From: Henckelia pumila
Taxonomy: Eukaryota > Streptophyta > Magnoliopsida > Lamiales > Gesneriaceae
Reading direction: 5' to 3'
Assembly (NCBI RefSeq): GCF_033568475.1
Contig: NC_133122.1
Location: forward strand, 161,102,130 to 161,166,129
DNA: 64,000 bases
Shown: positions 21,372-34,600 of the stretch, piece by piece
Numbering within the stretch: position 1 is the stretch's first letter
How the letters are laid out: the number at the start of each line of letters is the position of its first letter
The notes under the pieces: model-generated
Seen by the model: only the letters and a program-made list of their open reading frames with translations
What the model was told of the DNA's origin: nothing
The model's database searches: none
Program-made: the position numbers and the translations under genes

Positions 21372-21600
21372 TGGTATCCGAGAATGCATAAGATTCTTTT
21401 GGGACTTAGATAATGTGTTTTGGATTAATGATCGTTTACCCTTTCAAATGGCATGCCACAATGATAGTAACAGTAGTGTCGGACGTTGGGGAGATAATAA
21501 TGATGCATAGAGACATCCTTAAGGACACCATTATATCATCGTGAGGGGGTCGCCGTCGTTATGATCTGCATTGATTCTTCTAGATGGAACCTAAGCCATT

Positions 21601-21983
21601 GGTAGGATGTGAGACATTACTTAAACATATGAAGAGTTGCTTCTGGGTATTTCAGTGTATCGAGGAGCAGAAATAGAGGTTATGAGTTTCTTACTTGAGG
21701 GCCGAGCACATAAGTGGTGGAGGTCGGCGTCCGAACCGGTGATTCATGAGCGTGGTCAAGTATTCTGGACAGATTTCCGTAAAGCTTTCCTGAATCTGTA
21801 TTTTTCTCCAGCTTTTCGTCAAGCTAAATCGATTGAGTTAGTGAATCTAAAGAAAGACAATCTGACGATTGATGAGTATCAATAGAAGTTTATCGATTTG
21901 TTGCCATTTTGTCTACATATCTCAATCATAGTTTGCTATAAAGTATGCCCATTTCTTGCAGGATTTGAATCATATCACCATAA
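21601..21983 (+). pseudogene. gag: Ty3/gypsy gag fragment
   Basis: Frame with the retrotrans_gag signature FLLEGRAHKWWRSA, then FWTDFRKAFLNLYFSP and KSIELVNLKKDNLTIDEYQ. It stops at TAG (21883-21885) where a glutamine codon is expected. After a further frame change, words such as HFLQDLNHI continue to about 21980. There is no start codon context and no pol behind it. It is the remains of the element whose LTR lies at 20862-21371. Confidence 0.65.
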
Positions 21984-22155
21984 ATTTTTTTTATCTTTAT
22001 CTATATTTTTGAATTTTTAATAATCAGATCACCATAAAATAGAAAATGTATCATCCAAAAATAATTATTTAAAAAAATTAATATATATGCATGTATGACA
22101 TAGATAAAAGGTAAAATTAATATATATACATGTATGACATAGATAAAAGGTGGCA

Positions 22156-22197
<42 letters not shown>

Positions 22198-22244
22198 AAA
22201 TCACATTAGTCGGTATCTTATGACATAACAAATTTTTTTCTCTT
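21984..22244. other. AT-rich stretch with a 40-bp duplication and a TA microsatellite, no gene
   Basis: Two near copies of a block ending GTATGACATAGATAAAAGGT lie at about 22078-22152, followed by a (TA)n tract at about 22157-22194. No coding signal is visible. Confidence 0.7.
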
Positions 22245-22249
22245 AAATT

Positions 22250-24093
22250 TGAAAGAGTGGGTGCCCGGTGAGCCAACTTGTGGCTAAGGGCTTTGATGAC
22301 TCTATGTATAAACAATCTTTTGTTTAATATAATTTATACTTTTATAATGGCGTTTACTTTATCTTTTATCATATTATTATGTTGTGACATACTATAAGAT
22401 GTTTAGATGAAGACCTTGAATATACTATAGTGTATGTAAGATGTGGTAGCACATGGGGATGTCTATCATGAAACACATCTTATAGTCACTGTATATTCTA
22501 AACGGTTCCTAATCGATTGAGCCGTCCGTTAATAAGGATAAGGATCGCTCGAGATTGAGACTAGCATTTGCGATGCCGAGTACCACGTTTCATTGGTATG
22601 GAACATAGAGATGTTCAAAGTATGCAAATGGATATTCATACGATGAATGATCGAACTACCCTATCCGGACTTTCCAAGTGGTTATCACTTATCGAGTGGA
22701 TAAAGTCCGCGGTTTTGGTTGTACACCATTAGTCCTTACTACTTGAAACATCATTGAGACTCTATATGCTAGTACTGTACTTTGACTCGTTTACCGACTC
22801 TATTGGGGTCATCAGGTGTCAGGATTGGGTACAGTTATGACACATATAGGAGTCGATGCTTTGTTGTCAAGGATTCACCACATACTTGCTAGTGTGGATA
22901 TCCTATGCAATCTGAGGAGATATTAGTGTGACGAATCTCTGGCCAGAGTACATGATGTGTTTTAAGAAATGGTTTCTTAGTAGCACATGCGATGTTACTA
23001 TTTGATCTTCAAGATGTATTGCATAGTTATCGAATCTCGAACGACTCTCGATTTACCAATGGTTGTTGATTCGATCGGGATATATGGATGAAGGGACCGT
23101 ACTGTACGCTAACCAAAATCTATTGGTTCTTGCAGGCACTATCAGTGATACCTAGGGAATCATGGGGCGATGTTGCTAGGCGCTCTTACCATGATTCGAT
23201 GGGCAAGTCGAAAATTGTTGTTCCGAGTCACAAGGAGTTGTGAGCCCACGGCTAGCTGTATCCCTGCACCATTGAGGGTCACACAAGTAATGGATTTTTA
23301 ATCCCCGTTGAGATAGTTAAATTTAAAGAGTTAAATTTAATGAACAAAGAAGTGGGACTTCTTATTTAATAGTAGAGGAGTAAGATTTCCTAAAATGACA
23401 TAGGGATGGGCATTTTTGGAAACCACTGAATTCAGATTCAGAAAATTTATCTTGACTTTAAAAGATGCAGAAATGGTTTCTGTGCACATTGGTGAAATTG
23501 GTTTATCAATCTGAGTCACGATGAATTTTATATTAATTTCTGAACATGTGGGCTTTGCTTGTCAGGCTTGAACTTATGACTAATGGGCCCTAAGCTGTTA
23601 GCAGCCCACATTATAAATAAGTTATTGCAGTACATAAATTACACAACATAGGTCACAATTTTCGAAAAACCCTAGCTGTTTTTCTCTCTAAGTGGCCGCC
23701 CCCCTCTCCCTCTCTGCTCGAAAATTCCAGCCTGTGAATTTTGAATTTGCAGTCTGGTTTAACGGATCAAATTCGTTAATTCTCTTCGTAGAAACTTCTG
23801 ATAGATTTTCTAGTGCAATCTATCAGAGGGATTAAACTTCTGTTCGTGGACCTGATTGAAGAATTGTTCGTCCATCAGTTCCTGGGATATACAACAAGAG
23901 CAGAGTAATCTGTTGGTGTCCATAATCTCGTTTCGAGATTGGAGGTAAAAATTTAATTGTTATTTAATTTTTACACGCACAATTTAATCGTAAAGTTTTG
24001 ATGTCCATGATATGGAATTGTTCCATATAAAATTTTTAAACTTCCGCTGCACCGGGTATCAATTCCAATTGATCTGATCACCGTTTTCCAACA
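22250..24093 (+). repeat. 5' LTR of copia copy A (1844 bp)
   Basis: Starts TGAAAGAGTGGG and ends TTTTCCAACA. TATA box TTATAAATAA is at 23611-23620. It is the same length as its partner at 29233. Confidence 0.88.
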
Positions 24094-24094
24094 G

Positions 24095-24107
24095 TGGTAT
24101 CAGAGCC
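24095..24107 (+). other. Primer binding site of copia copy A (initiator Met tRNA)
   Basis: TGGTATCAGAGCC, one base after the LTR end, the usual copia arrangement. Confidence 0.85.
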
Positions 24108-25807
24108 AGGTTGCTCAGATCAAGCGATTAAATTAATCGATTGTACAAAAACTTTTAAGCCTCGGTTTTTGAAACAAAATAAATTTTTTTAAAAAATAAA
24201 ATTTTTTTTTTTCGGGCAAAACACGGGCAGCGATCGGGGGGCAGCGATCGTCGCTGCCCGGGATCGTCCCGAGCGGCCCGGGAAAAATTAATTTTTTTAT
24301 TTTAAATTAAAATTTTAATATGTTAAAATTTTATTTTTGGTCCGATCGAAAATTGTTTTTGATTGGTCCACGAGGCGTCGGATCGAATTGTTCGAGTCCG
24401 AAAATTTTAAAATTAATTTTTGGATAAATTTGAATTTTTGGAAAATTTATAGATTTTATCCGTTAAATCAGATTTTATGAAATTAATTATTTTTGGTACA
24501 ATTGATGATAAGATATATTCTTATGGAAATATTGAGTAAAATATGATTTTATGTATAAAATTGGATTTTATATGTAAAATATGATTTTATTTGATAAAAA
24601 GATAAAATATGATTTTGTATGTAAAATAAGATTTTATATATGGAATATGATTTTATCCTTTTAATTTAATTGTCATTGCATGTTATCCAATAAATTAATT
24701 TTGAATTAAATATTATTGGATAAGGATGATCGATTGCCATGACCAATTTTGTAGGTGTATGTTAGGAATTTACATTTGTTTTTTTTGTTGTTGGATTTAT
24801 TAATGGGCCTGGTTTATGGCCCAATATGAATTGTCATATGTAATAAAAGTGGGCCTGGTTTATGGCCCGTTCCCACCCCTTAAAATGTATCCCCTACTTG
24901 TCATAGTTATTTATTGTAAATACATTAGACTTAGTGGGAGATGAAAATTTGAAGACGGAGGTGGGCCCAGCAGACAATAAAGACTGAAGAAATGTAAATT
25001 GGAAGCTCAATGTAATAGGATTGCATTGCATACCTGCATATTACCTAGGATTGGACTTAGACTTGTGATTGGCAACCACGGGTCGATTAGAAATGGAATC
25101 GATCATCCTATATAATATATGATATTATCGTTGTATGCATGTTTTAGACTAAATTGTATGAATCCCGCAAGCATACAAATTTTTAAATGATGAGACAAAT
25201 TTTCAAAATTAAAATCCCTCATTTTAAATGTGATTTAAAATTGATATCAAGATTAAAAGGAAATTTAAATATTGTTTAAATGTTCCTACCTTCCATCAAC
25301 GATTAATGTATGAGATGCTACCCGCGGATACGGTCTGGCTCATATTATTGGGGGGGGCCCGTTCGTCGGAAAGTTGTACATTGGATCGACACATGTTGTA
25401 AGTTGGGTGGAACTCCCATGGGATCGGCTCATATTATTGGGGGATCCACATGGCGACCGTCCATCACAACTTAATATTGATGGGTCATCTTGACATGTCA
25501 CAATAAACGGCGTCATATTATTGGGCCCTTATTGGACATGAGGTAAAAACGTGGAGGTTGCTTTGGAAGCAATTGGGCTCTATCTTTTGAAAATTATGGT
25601 TGGCTGATATTATTCGGGATCATAGTTTGTCAATTGGACTCCATGTTCACACTAAGGAAAACAGTTTCCCGTTTTCACTAGAGGGTAGTGAAATCGTTAA
25701 AATAGTGGGAGTGAGATTCATAAAATAAATTTCGCCTATTTTATGTCTTAGTAAATTAATTAAACAATCATCGATAATTGTCTGTTTCATCTCAGTATAT
25801 CATTATG
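24108..25807 (+). promoter_or_regulatory. Long leader of copia copy A
   Basis: 1.7 kb between primer site and gag. It contains a GC-rich block of about 75 bp (24214-24287), a set of AAATATGATTTTAT repeats (24530-24660), and four copies of a (G)GCTCATATTATTG motif at about 25337, 25426, 25511 and 25602. Copy B carries the same plan. Confidence 0.7.
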
Positions 25808-28800
25808 ATGAATCTTCGTAATCCACATGTTTCAATTCTCGAACAAAACAAACTTACTGGCGCAAACAATACAAAATGATTCCATAAATTAAGATTGTCC
25901 TAAGTTCGGAAAAGATTTTCTAAGTGTTAGAAAAGGCTTCTCCGAAAACAGCCCCGGCTGATGTAACTGCCGAAAGGTTGGCCGAACTAGAGAAATGGTT
26001 GGACCATGATCTCAAGGCCAAATGTTACATGCAAAATTGGACAAGTCTAAACAAATTTGCCATCACTGCAAGAAACCCGGTTATTGGAAACGTAACTGCA
26101 AGGAATACCTCGAGAAGTTGCGAACTGCAAAGGGTATGTTTTACATTGAAATAAATGTTTTTAATACTACTTCTTGGGTATTGGATACCAGATGTAGATC
26201 TCATATTTGCAATGAGTTGCAAATGATGACAAGAAGTAATAAGCTAAGGATGGGTGAGACCCAGATAAGGCTCGGGAATGGTTCTAGAGTCGAAGCCAAA
26301 GCTATAGGAGACATTTATTTAATTTTGCAGAACAATTTTAAGTTATTTTGAGAGATGTTTTATTTGTTCCAGATTTGATTAAAAACATTATTTCTGTTTC
26401 TATGCTTGATAGAGATGGTTTTTCTTGCAATTTTGTGAATGAGATTTGCAATATTTACAAGAATGAATGTTTGATTGGAAATGGACAACTTGAAAACGAT
26501 CTATATAACTTAAAATTAAAAGACGTTCCAATAAATTATGTTGATAAACCGGTAACAACGAACAAAAGGAAAATCGATAGTCAAAACCCGGCAAACCTTT
26601 GGCATGCTAGGCTAGGTCATATTTCCTCAAGGAGGATGAACAAGCTAGTGGGAGAGGGCATGTTTGATATGTCTGATATTAACTCTCTACCTACTTGTGA
26701 GTCCTGCCTGAAAGGAAAAATGACTAAATCTCCTTTTAAGGGGAAACCTGAGCGTAGTCAAAATCTGTTGGATTTGATCCATACAGATGTTTGTGGTCCA
26801 TTTAGAATTAGTATTCAATTTGGCCACACCTACTTCATTACCTTTACTGATGATTATTCAAGGTATGGGTATTTATATTTAATGAAATATAAGTCTGAAG
26901 CATTTGAAAAGTTCAAAGAATTCAAGGCTGAAGTAGAAAACAAGCTAGGTAAAAGTATTAAAGCACTTCGATCGGATCGAGGTGGAGAATACTTAAGTAC
27001 CGAGTTTTTGGACTATCTGAAAGAGAATGGGATTCTCTCTCAGTGGACTCCTCCTATGACACCTCAGCTGAATGGTGTATCGGAGCGTCGTAATCGAACT
27101 TTGTTGGACATGGTTCGATCCATGATGAGCTTCACTGAGCTTCCACCTTCGTTTTGGGGCTATGCGCTTGAAACGGCGGTATTGTTGTTGAACAACGTCC
27201 ACACCAAAGTAGTGGATAAAACACCATACGAGTTATGGAATGGCAAAGCTCCTAAGTATTCGTACTTGAGGATTTGGGGATGTCCTGCTTACGTGAAGCA
27301 GACAGTGGGAGATAAGTTGGATAGTCGATCCACCTTATGTTATTTTGTAGGGTATCCGAAGAATTTAATCGGATATTATTTCTATCATCCTACTGAAACA
27401 AAAGTGTTTGTTTCAAGGAATGCCACCTTCTTGGAGAAGGAGTTCTTATTGGATAAGAAAGGCAAGATGATGGAACTCGAAGAAATTCGAGAAGAACCCG
27501 AAATACAAAATAATGATCCTACACCTCAGGAACCATTGATGGACACGCCTATACCTAGAAGATCCGAGAGGACTTCTAGACCTCCTATTCGATATGGTCT
27601 TCTTCTTGAAGGGGATCAAGATGAACCCGACGTTGGATGTGATCCAAGAAACTTCAAGGAAGCAATTTTTGATGCGGATTCAAATTTATGGCTTGAAGCT
27701 ATGCAGTCGGAAATAGATTCTATGCATACAAACCAAGTTTGGTCTTTAGTAGATCCTCCCGATGGAATTGTTCCAATAGGGTGTAAATGGATCTACAAGA
27801 GAAAGCTTGGGCCTGATGGTAAGGTATTGACCTACAAGGCACGATTGGTGGCGAAAGGTTATACTCAAAGACAAGGAGTTGACTATGATGAAACCTTTTC
27901 ACCAGTTGCAATGTTCAAGTCCATAAGAATCTTTATTGCCATAGCTGCTTGGTATGACTATGAGATATGGCAAATGGATGTGAAGACTGCATTTCTTAAT
28001 GGAAACATTAAGAAAGAGATCTATATGACGCAGCCTGAGGGATACACATCCATGGGAAGCGAGCATAAGGTATGCAAGCTTCAGAGATCAATCTATGGTC
28101 TCAAACAAGCATCAAGAAGTTGGAACCAAAAATTTGATGAAACAATAAAGGATTTTGGTTTCATCAAGAACCCGGAGGAACCGTGTGTATACAAGAAAGC
28201 AGTTAAGGATGCTGTGACATTCTTAGTACTTTATGTTGATGACATCCTACTCATTGGAAATGATGTAGGGATGTTGCAGTCAACAAAGATAAGGTTATCA
28301 GGTAGATTCTCGATGAAGGATTTGGGTGAGACATCCTATATTCTAGGGATACAGATATATAGAGATAGATCTAAGAGAATGATAGGACTTACTCAAGCTA
28401 CTTACATCGAAACCATATTGAAAAGGTTTTCAATGGATGGGTCCAAGAGAGGACATCTACCTATGTGTCATGGAGTTTCTCTATCCAAGTTCATGTGTCC
28501 CAAGACTGATGAAGAGATAGAGAAAATGACACATGTACCATATGCGTCAGCCATAGGTAGTATCATGTATGGGATGATATCTACCAGACCGGATGTAGCA
28601 TTTGCTCTGAGTGTCACGAGCAGATATTAAGCTAATCCCGGTCAAATGCATTGGAAAGCCGTGAAGGACATTCTTAAGTACTTACGAAGGACTAAGAATA
28701 TGTTCATGGTATATGGAGGAAGAGAACTGAAATTGGAAGGCTATACCGACTGTAGCTTCCAAAGTGACGTGGATGACTCGAAGTCAACCTCTGAATTTGT

Positions 28801-29218
28801 GTTCATGCTCAATGGTGGTGCTGTCTCTTGGAAGAGTTCCAAGCAGGACACCACAGCGGATTTCACCACTGAGGTAGAATACATTGCGGCATCAGCTGCT
28901 GCTAAAGAGGCCGTTTGGATGAGAAATTTCGTCCAAGAGTTGGGCGTCATTCCTGAAGTTGTTGGTCCAGTCCCGGTGTACTGTGACAACACGGGTGCCG
29001 TTGCTCAGGCAAAGGAACCAAGGTCTCATCAAAGATCCAAACACGTACTGAGGAAATACCACATCATCCGGGAGATCGTGGAAAGAGGAGACATCACTGT
29101 CGAGAGAGTGGCCTCTGCAGACAATATCGCTGATCCACTTACTAAGCCCTTGCCAGGACCATTATTTGACAAACATCGCGAAGCAATGGGACTGCGTAGT
29201 ATGACTAGTTGGCTATAG
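25808..29218 (+). pseudogene. gag-pol: Copia copy A gag-pol polyprotein, broken
   Basis: ATG at 25808 (MNLRNPHVSI) is followed by an early TGA. Gag then jumps from the KCYMQ region straight to the zinc knuckle CHHCKKPGYWKRNC, a loss of about 165 residues compared with copy B. A T lost from a T-run near 26350 shifts the frame before the long segment 26348-28630. That segment covers GAG-pre-integrase (LWHARLGH), integrase (DDYSRYG, SDRGGEY, NGVSERRNRTL) and reverse transcriptase (YVDDILLIGND). TAA at 28628-28630 replaces a sense codon, after which RNase H continues in frame to 29218 (CDNTGAVAQA, ADPLTKPLPG). It cannot make a full polyprotein. Confidence 0.88.
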
Positions 29219-29232
29219 GGCCAGTGGGAGAT

Positions 29233-31076
29233 TGAAAAAGTGGGTGCCCGGTGAGCCAACTTGTGGCTAAGGGCTTTGATGACTCTATGTATAAACAATC
29301 TTTTGTTTAATATAATTTACACTTTTATAATGGCGTTTACTTTATCTTTTATCATATTATTATGTTGTGACATACTATAAGATGTTTAGATGAAGACCTT
29401 GAATATACTATAGTGTATGTAAGATGTGGTAGCACATGGGGATGTCTATCATGAAACACATCTTATAGTCACTGTATATTCTAAACGGTTCCTAGTCGAT
29501 TGAGCCGTCCGTTAATAAGGATAAGGATCGCTCGAGATTGAGACTAGCATTTGCGATGCCGAGTACCACGTTTCATTGGTATGGAACATAGAGATGTTCA
29601 AAGCATGCAAATGGATATTCATACGATGAATGATCGAACTACCCTATCCGGACTTTCCAAGTGGTTATCACTTATCGAGTGGATAAAGTCCGCGGTTTTG
29701 GTTGTACACCATTAGTCCTTACTACTTGAAACATCATTGAGACTCTATATGCTAGTACTGTACTTTGACTCGTTTACCGACTCTATTGGGGTCATCAGGT
29801 GTCGGGATTGGGTACAGTTATGACACATATAGGATTCGATGCTTTGTTGTCAAGGATTCACCACATACTTGCTAGTGTGGATATCCTATGCAATCTGAGG
29901 AGATATTAGTGTGACGAATCTCTGGCCAGAGTACATGATGTGTTTTAAGAAATGGTTTCTTAGTAGCACATGCGATGTCACTATTTGATCTTCAAGATGT
30001 ATTGCATAGTTATCGAATCTCGAACGACTCTCGATTTACCAATGGTTGTTGATTCGATCGGGATATATGGATGAAGGGACCGTACTGTACGCTAACCAAA
30101 ATCTATTGGTTCTTGCAGGCACTATCAGTGATACCTAGGGAATCATGGGGCGATGTTGCTAGGCGCTCTTACCATGATTCGATGGGCAAGTCGGAAATTG
30201 TTGTTCCGAGTCACAAGGAGTTGTGAGCCCACGGCTAGCTGTATCCCTGAACCATTGAGTGTCACACAAGTAATGGATTTTTAATCCCCGTTGAGATAGT
30301 TAAATTTAAAGAGTTAAATTTAATGAACAAAGAAGTGTGACTTCTTATTTAAGAGTAGAGGAGTAAGATTTCCTAAAATGACATAGGGATGGGCATTTTT
30401 GGAAACCACTGAATTCGGATTCAGAAAATTTATCTTGACTTTAAAAGATGCAGAAATGGTTTCTGTGCACATATGTGAAATTGGTTTATCAATCTGAGTC
30501 ACGATGAATTTTATATTAATTTCTGAACATGCGGGCTTTGCTTGTCAGGCTTGAACTTATGACTAATGGGCCCTAAGCTGTTAGCAGCCCACATTATAAA
30601 TAAGTTATTGCAGTACAGAAATTACACAACAGAGGTCACAATTTTCGAAAAACCCTAGCTGTTTTTCTCTCTAAGTGGCCGCCCCCCTCTCCCTCTCTAC
30701 TCGAAAATTCCAGCCTGTGAATTTTGAATTTGCAGTCTGGTTTAACGGATCAAATTCGTTAATTCTCTTCGTAGAAACTTCTGATAGATTTTTTAGTGCA
30801 ATCTATCAGAGGGATTAAACTTCTGTTCGTGGACCTGATTGAAGAATTGTTCGTCCATCAGTTCCTGGGATATACAACAAGAGCAGAGTAATCTGTTGGT
30901 GTCCATAATCTCGTTTCAAGATTGGAGGTAAAAATTTAATTGTTATTTAATTTTTACACGCACAATTTAATCGTAAAGTTTTGATGTCCATGATATGGAA
31001 TTGTTCCATATAAAATTTTTAAACTTCCGCTGCACCGGGTATCAATTCCAATTGATCTGATCACCGTTTTCCAACA
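29233..31076 (+). repeat. 3' LTR of copia copy A (1844 bp)
   Basis: Preceded by the purine tract CCAGTGGGAGAT. Starts TGAAAAAGTGGG and ends CCAACA. TATA box is at 30594-30603. The host gene island starts right after it. Confidence 0.88.
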
Positions 31077-31184
31077 AAATACCCCTCCAACACAGTTCTA
31101 TTATTTTTTGAATAAAATAAAACACAATTCAATAAAATAAAACCTCAAATATTAATTTTAAAAATTAATTTAATGTTGATATAT

Positions 31185-31387
31185 GGGCAATTTGCTAAAA
31201 AATCCTCAAATGCAAACATGTTTTGCCTTGGAGTCCCTAGTCATAAAATGTTGTACAAAACATTACAATATGTGGTACAAAACCATACAAGATATGATAC
31301 AAATTAACAAAAAATGTGATACAAAAAAATGAATAGGGAGTGCAGAGGAAAACATGTTTGCATTGGGGATTTTTGAGCAATTTGCAC
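31185..31387. mobile_element. Mutator-type MITE (203 bp) in the FTSH upstream region
   Basis: Terminal inverted repeats begin GGGCAATTTGCTAAAAAATC on the left and GTGCAAATTGCTCAAAAATC on the complement of the right end. The inverted similarity extends to about 50 bp (ATGCAAACATGTTTT). Flanking 9-bp direct repeats are identical: TTGATATAT at 31176-31184 and 31388-31396. Nine-bp duplications are typical of Mutator-like elements. It ends about 300 bp before the FTSH start codon. Confidence 0.8.
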
Positions 31388-31684
31388 TTGATATATCTCA
31401 CCAAAAAAATTAATTTTTGTACATTTATCGCTTGTGTATAATTTTTTTTGTTGGGGAAAAGAAAATTAAAACGGTAAAACCCGCCGCCGCCAGACAATCC
31501 AACGGCCCAAATTTGCCCCGACATATTCTACTGCGATATTTTTATCTGCGGGTGTACATATAATATACATAGAATGTAATAATTGAGCATATATGTATAT
31601 ATATATATATCTACTGCGTGTATGTATGTATGCGTGTATGTATGTGCAAGATTCTTGCAATATATACATATATGAGATAGTAAA

Positions 31685-34600
31685 ATGGCGACGATGATGG
31701 AACCCTTGACTCCATTAATTCACAGGCAATTATCCATGTATTCTTACAAATTTCCCAACTACAATTTCACCGTCGTCTCCAATCGATATCGCTACGGAGC
31801 TTTCCCAAGTCGTCTGCTTTACGATACGGTGTCGTTCCGGCTGCAATCGAGGGTTTCCAAGCTTCACCTCTGGAGGGATTGTTTCCTCAAGAACCGCAAT
31901 AGATGCACCAACATCAACGTCCATAGTTCCCGTGAGCACGACACGGATTCCACGGACCAGACTGAGCCTAACAGGCCCGACCCTCAAAAAGCCCCCCGCC
32001 CCGGACGGGACAAGAACAATTGGTGGTGGAAGTCCAAGAGAAATCACAGTAAGTGGACTTGGAAGCCTATAATTCAAGCTCAAGAGATTGGTGTCTTGCT
32101 CGTTCAATTAGGAATTGTCATGTTTGTGATGAGGCTTCTCCGCCCGGGGATTACCCTTCCGGGATCTGAGCCTCGCCCTCCTACCACACTTGTCAGTGTC
32201 CCTTATAGTGACTTTCTTAGTAAGATCAACAGTAACCAGGTGCAGAAGGTGGAGGTTGACGGGGTGCATATAATGTTTCGGTTGAAGACTGAAGCCACGG
32301 CTATTGGGGGAGTGGAGACTGTGGTTGGTGATCTGAATAGTAAGCTGCAGGACTCTGATTCTTTGTTACGGAGTGTCAATCCGACTAAGAGAATAGTGTA
32401 CACCACCACAAGGCCGAGTGATATCAAAACGCCCTATGAGAAGATGGTGGAGAATGATGTTGAGTTTGGGTCTCCTGATAAGAGGTCTGGTGGATTCTTG
32501 AGTTCTGCTTTGGTGAGTTGCCAATTAGTTTTTTTTTTCAACTATTTGTTGAATAATCAGCACCATGAACGTGCAATACTTGGTGTCATATTTGTCTGCA
32601 AGTTCTTTTGATTGTGAAGTTCATTAATTTTTTGTTTCTGTAGCAATGAGCTCATGATGAATTATCTGGACTTAGTAATGAAGTTATTTTTTACCGATTA
32701 AATAATTTCTAGCTGCTGAGAACTGTGTTTCTATCACCTCTGCGGCATTGTCAAAGGCCCCACCTGGGTACAAAGACTTCGTAGGCGCAGTGTTTGGGAG
32801 AACTTCTAGAAAGCACTTCTCAACTTTTCATTAACAAAATTTTGAAATTTTGTTAAGGAAAAGCTGAGACTTGATTCTTAGAAGCTCTCCCAAATACTAC
32901 CTGAGCACCAAAAAGCACTGGCCTTGTATATGATAGGTGAAAAAAATGCTTATTTCTAAAGAATATGAGAAGTGTTGGCAATTTCCAATCCAACAAACAT
33001 AAAAGTTTTACTTGACTTTGTTGATGAAATGGGGATGGTTCCCCATGCTGTAATCACAATATCTTAGTACTTAGCACAATAAGGTGATTATTTTGCTTTC
33101 TGAGAACAGAAAAATTATGTATATTCAATAGATATTCAGTTTGAAGGAAAATAAAATAAGATTCTGAAATTTTTGTGAAGAAAATTCAATTCTTTGAATG
33201 CCCTAAATGTCAAATTACACAGTACCTTTGCAACTAATTCTTGCCATCTATCCTCGATCTCCAAGTAATTACATCAAATTATTTCGGCAGTCGGCAGCAA
33301 GTGAAGTAGATTTAAGTCATTGTTAATGTAATGAATTTTTTATGAATTTTGTGTGGAATGCAGAGAATCTTTTAATGTTGGTTATTAATTACAGAAAATG
33401 TCTTGGTTGTTAGCAAATCTGTATTATATTTGAGAAATATCAGCATATTATAATTAATTTCAATACAGAGGAAAAAAGGAAACAAGACAACTAAGAAATA
33501 TTGTAAAGAAAATGAGAGGAAAAGCAGTTCATAGTTGTGCTGCAACTTATTTAATGCCTTTTGGGAAATGATATATATATATATATATTAGTTTCTGCTA
33601 AAAATTAGGGGATTTACTCATGCAACAGGCCAGGGGGCCTCCTGCGAATTCCATCGGGCGGCTGCTACTGTCTTCTTCTGATTTTATGTTTTTGTTATGC
33701 ATGGCTGAAACAGCTTGGACAAGTTTACCTATGAAACTCACTCCATTGTCTTCTGTGTTATATAGATTGCTTTATTTTACGCCGCAGTGCTTGCTGGTCT
33801 TCTCCATCGGTTACCTATGAACTTTTTTCAGGTATAAACCATCATGCTTTTCTATTTTATGTCAAAACGAGGTTATGGGCATTCTTTCTGTTTAAATCGC
33901 AAATATACAGAATACTCCGGGACAACTTAGGAACCGCAAGTCTGCAAATTCAAAGGGCGCCAAAGTGTCTGAACAAGGGGAAATTGTTACATTTGCTGAT
34001 GTTGCTGGTGTTGACGAGGCGAAGGAGGAACTAGAAGAAATCGTGGTGTGTAAATCCTCTTGAATTTTTTGTAGCTTACCTGAGTGATAAAAAATACTTG
34101 CATACTAGATTTGTATCATCTTATTTTGGAGGTACATATTTCAAAATTTTCATCTGCTCACTGGCAGGAATTTCTTAGGAATCCAGACAGGTATGTAAGA
34201 CTTGGTGCACGCCCTCCGAGAGGTGTTCTCTTGGTGAGTTGTTTTTGACAAATGTATGTTGTAAAATAAATACATTTTTTCTGCCACTGTGTGCTTATAT
34301 TAGCTGAAAAATTCATGGTGGTTGCTTCATAAGAATGTATTTCTTCACTTTCTTCACGGACAGCATCTCCATACACAAGCACATATACTTTGTTAGTTAA
34401 GATATAGAACACATTAGGCTGGTTCTTTGCCATCACTTCTCCAAAATTCTTATGATTTCATTGGTAGATAGATGGATTTAATCCTGCTCTGGGTTAGGCC
34501 TTATTCCTTTTTATTTTTAACAGTCCAGGTGCACTTGTTTCCGTTATTATTTTGAACTTTTCAAATGTGCAATCAAATTGTAAATACTAAATATAGCACT

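Larger units (their letters stand above)
22250..31076 (+). mobile_element. Ty1/copia element, copy A: full-length but defective
   Basis: Two 1844-bp LTRs (22250-24093 and 29233-31076), primer site TGGTATCAGAGCC (24095-24107), leader, broken gag-pol and polypurine tract before 29233. Flanking bases are AAATT (22245-22249) and AAATA (31077-31081), an imperfect target duplication. By eye I count about 21 substitutions between the LTRs, roughly 1.1 percent. Gag carries a deletion and pol has frame breaks. It is the same family as copy B at 53434-62993. Confidence 0.88.

Noticed and set aside
22157..22194. Regular repeats that might suggest an array such as CRISPR
   Set aside because: They are TA microsatellites. 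The same applies to 39985-40020, 44046-44083 and 48224-48269. There are no spacers and the genome is eukaryotic.
26993..27202. Minus-strand frame in copia A, also seen on the plus strand of copy B (57326-57583)
   Set aside because: It is the antisense of the conserved integrase region, so it is preserved only because integrase is.
33620..33820. 66-codon plus-strand frame in FTSH intron 1
   Set aside because: It overlaps exon 2 in another frame. Exon 2 in the correct frame gives the second membrane span.
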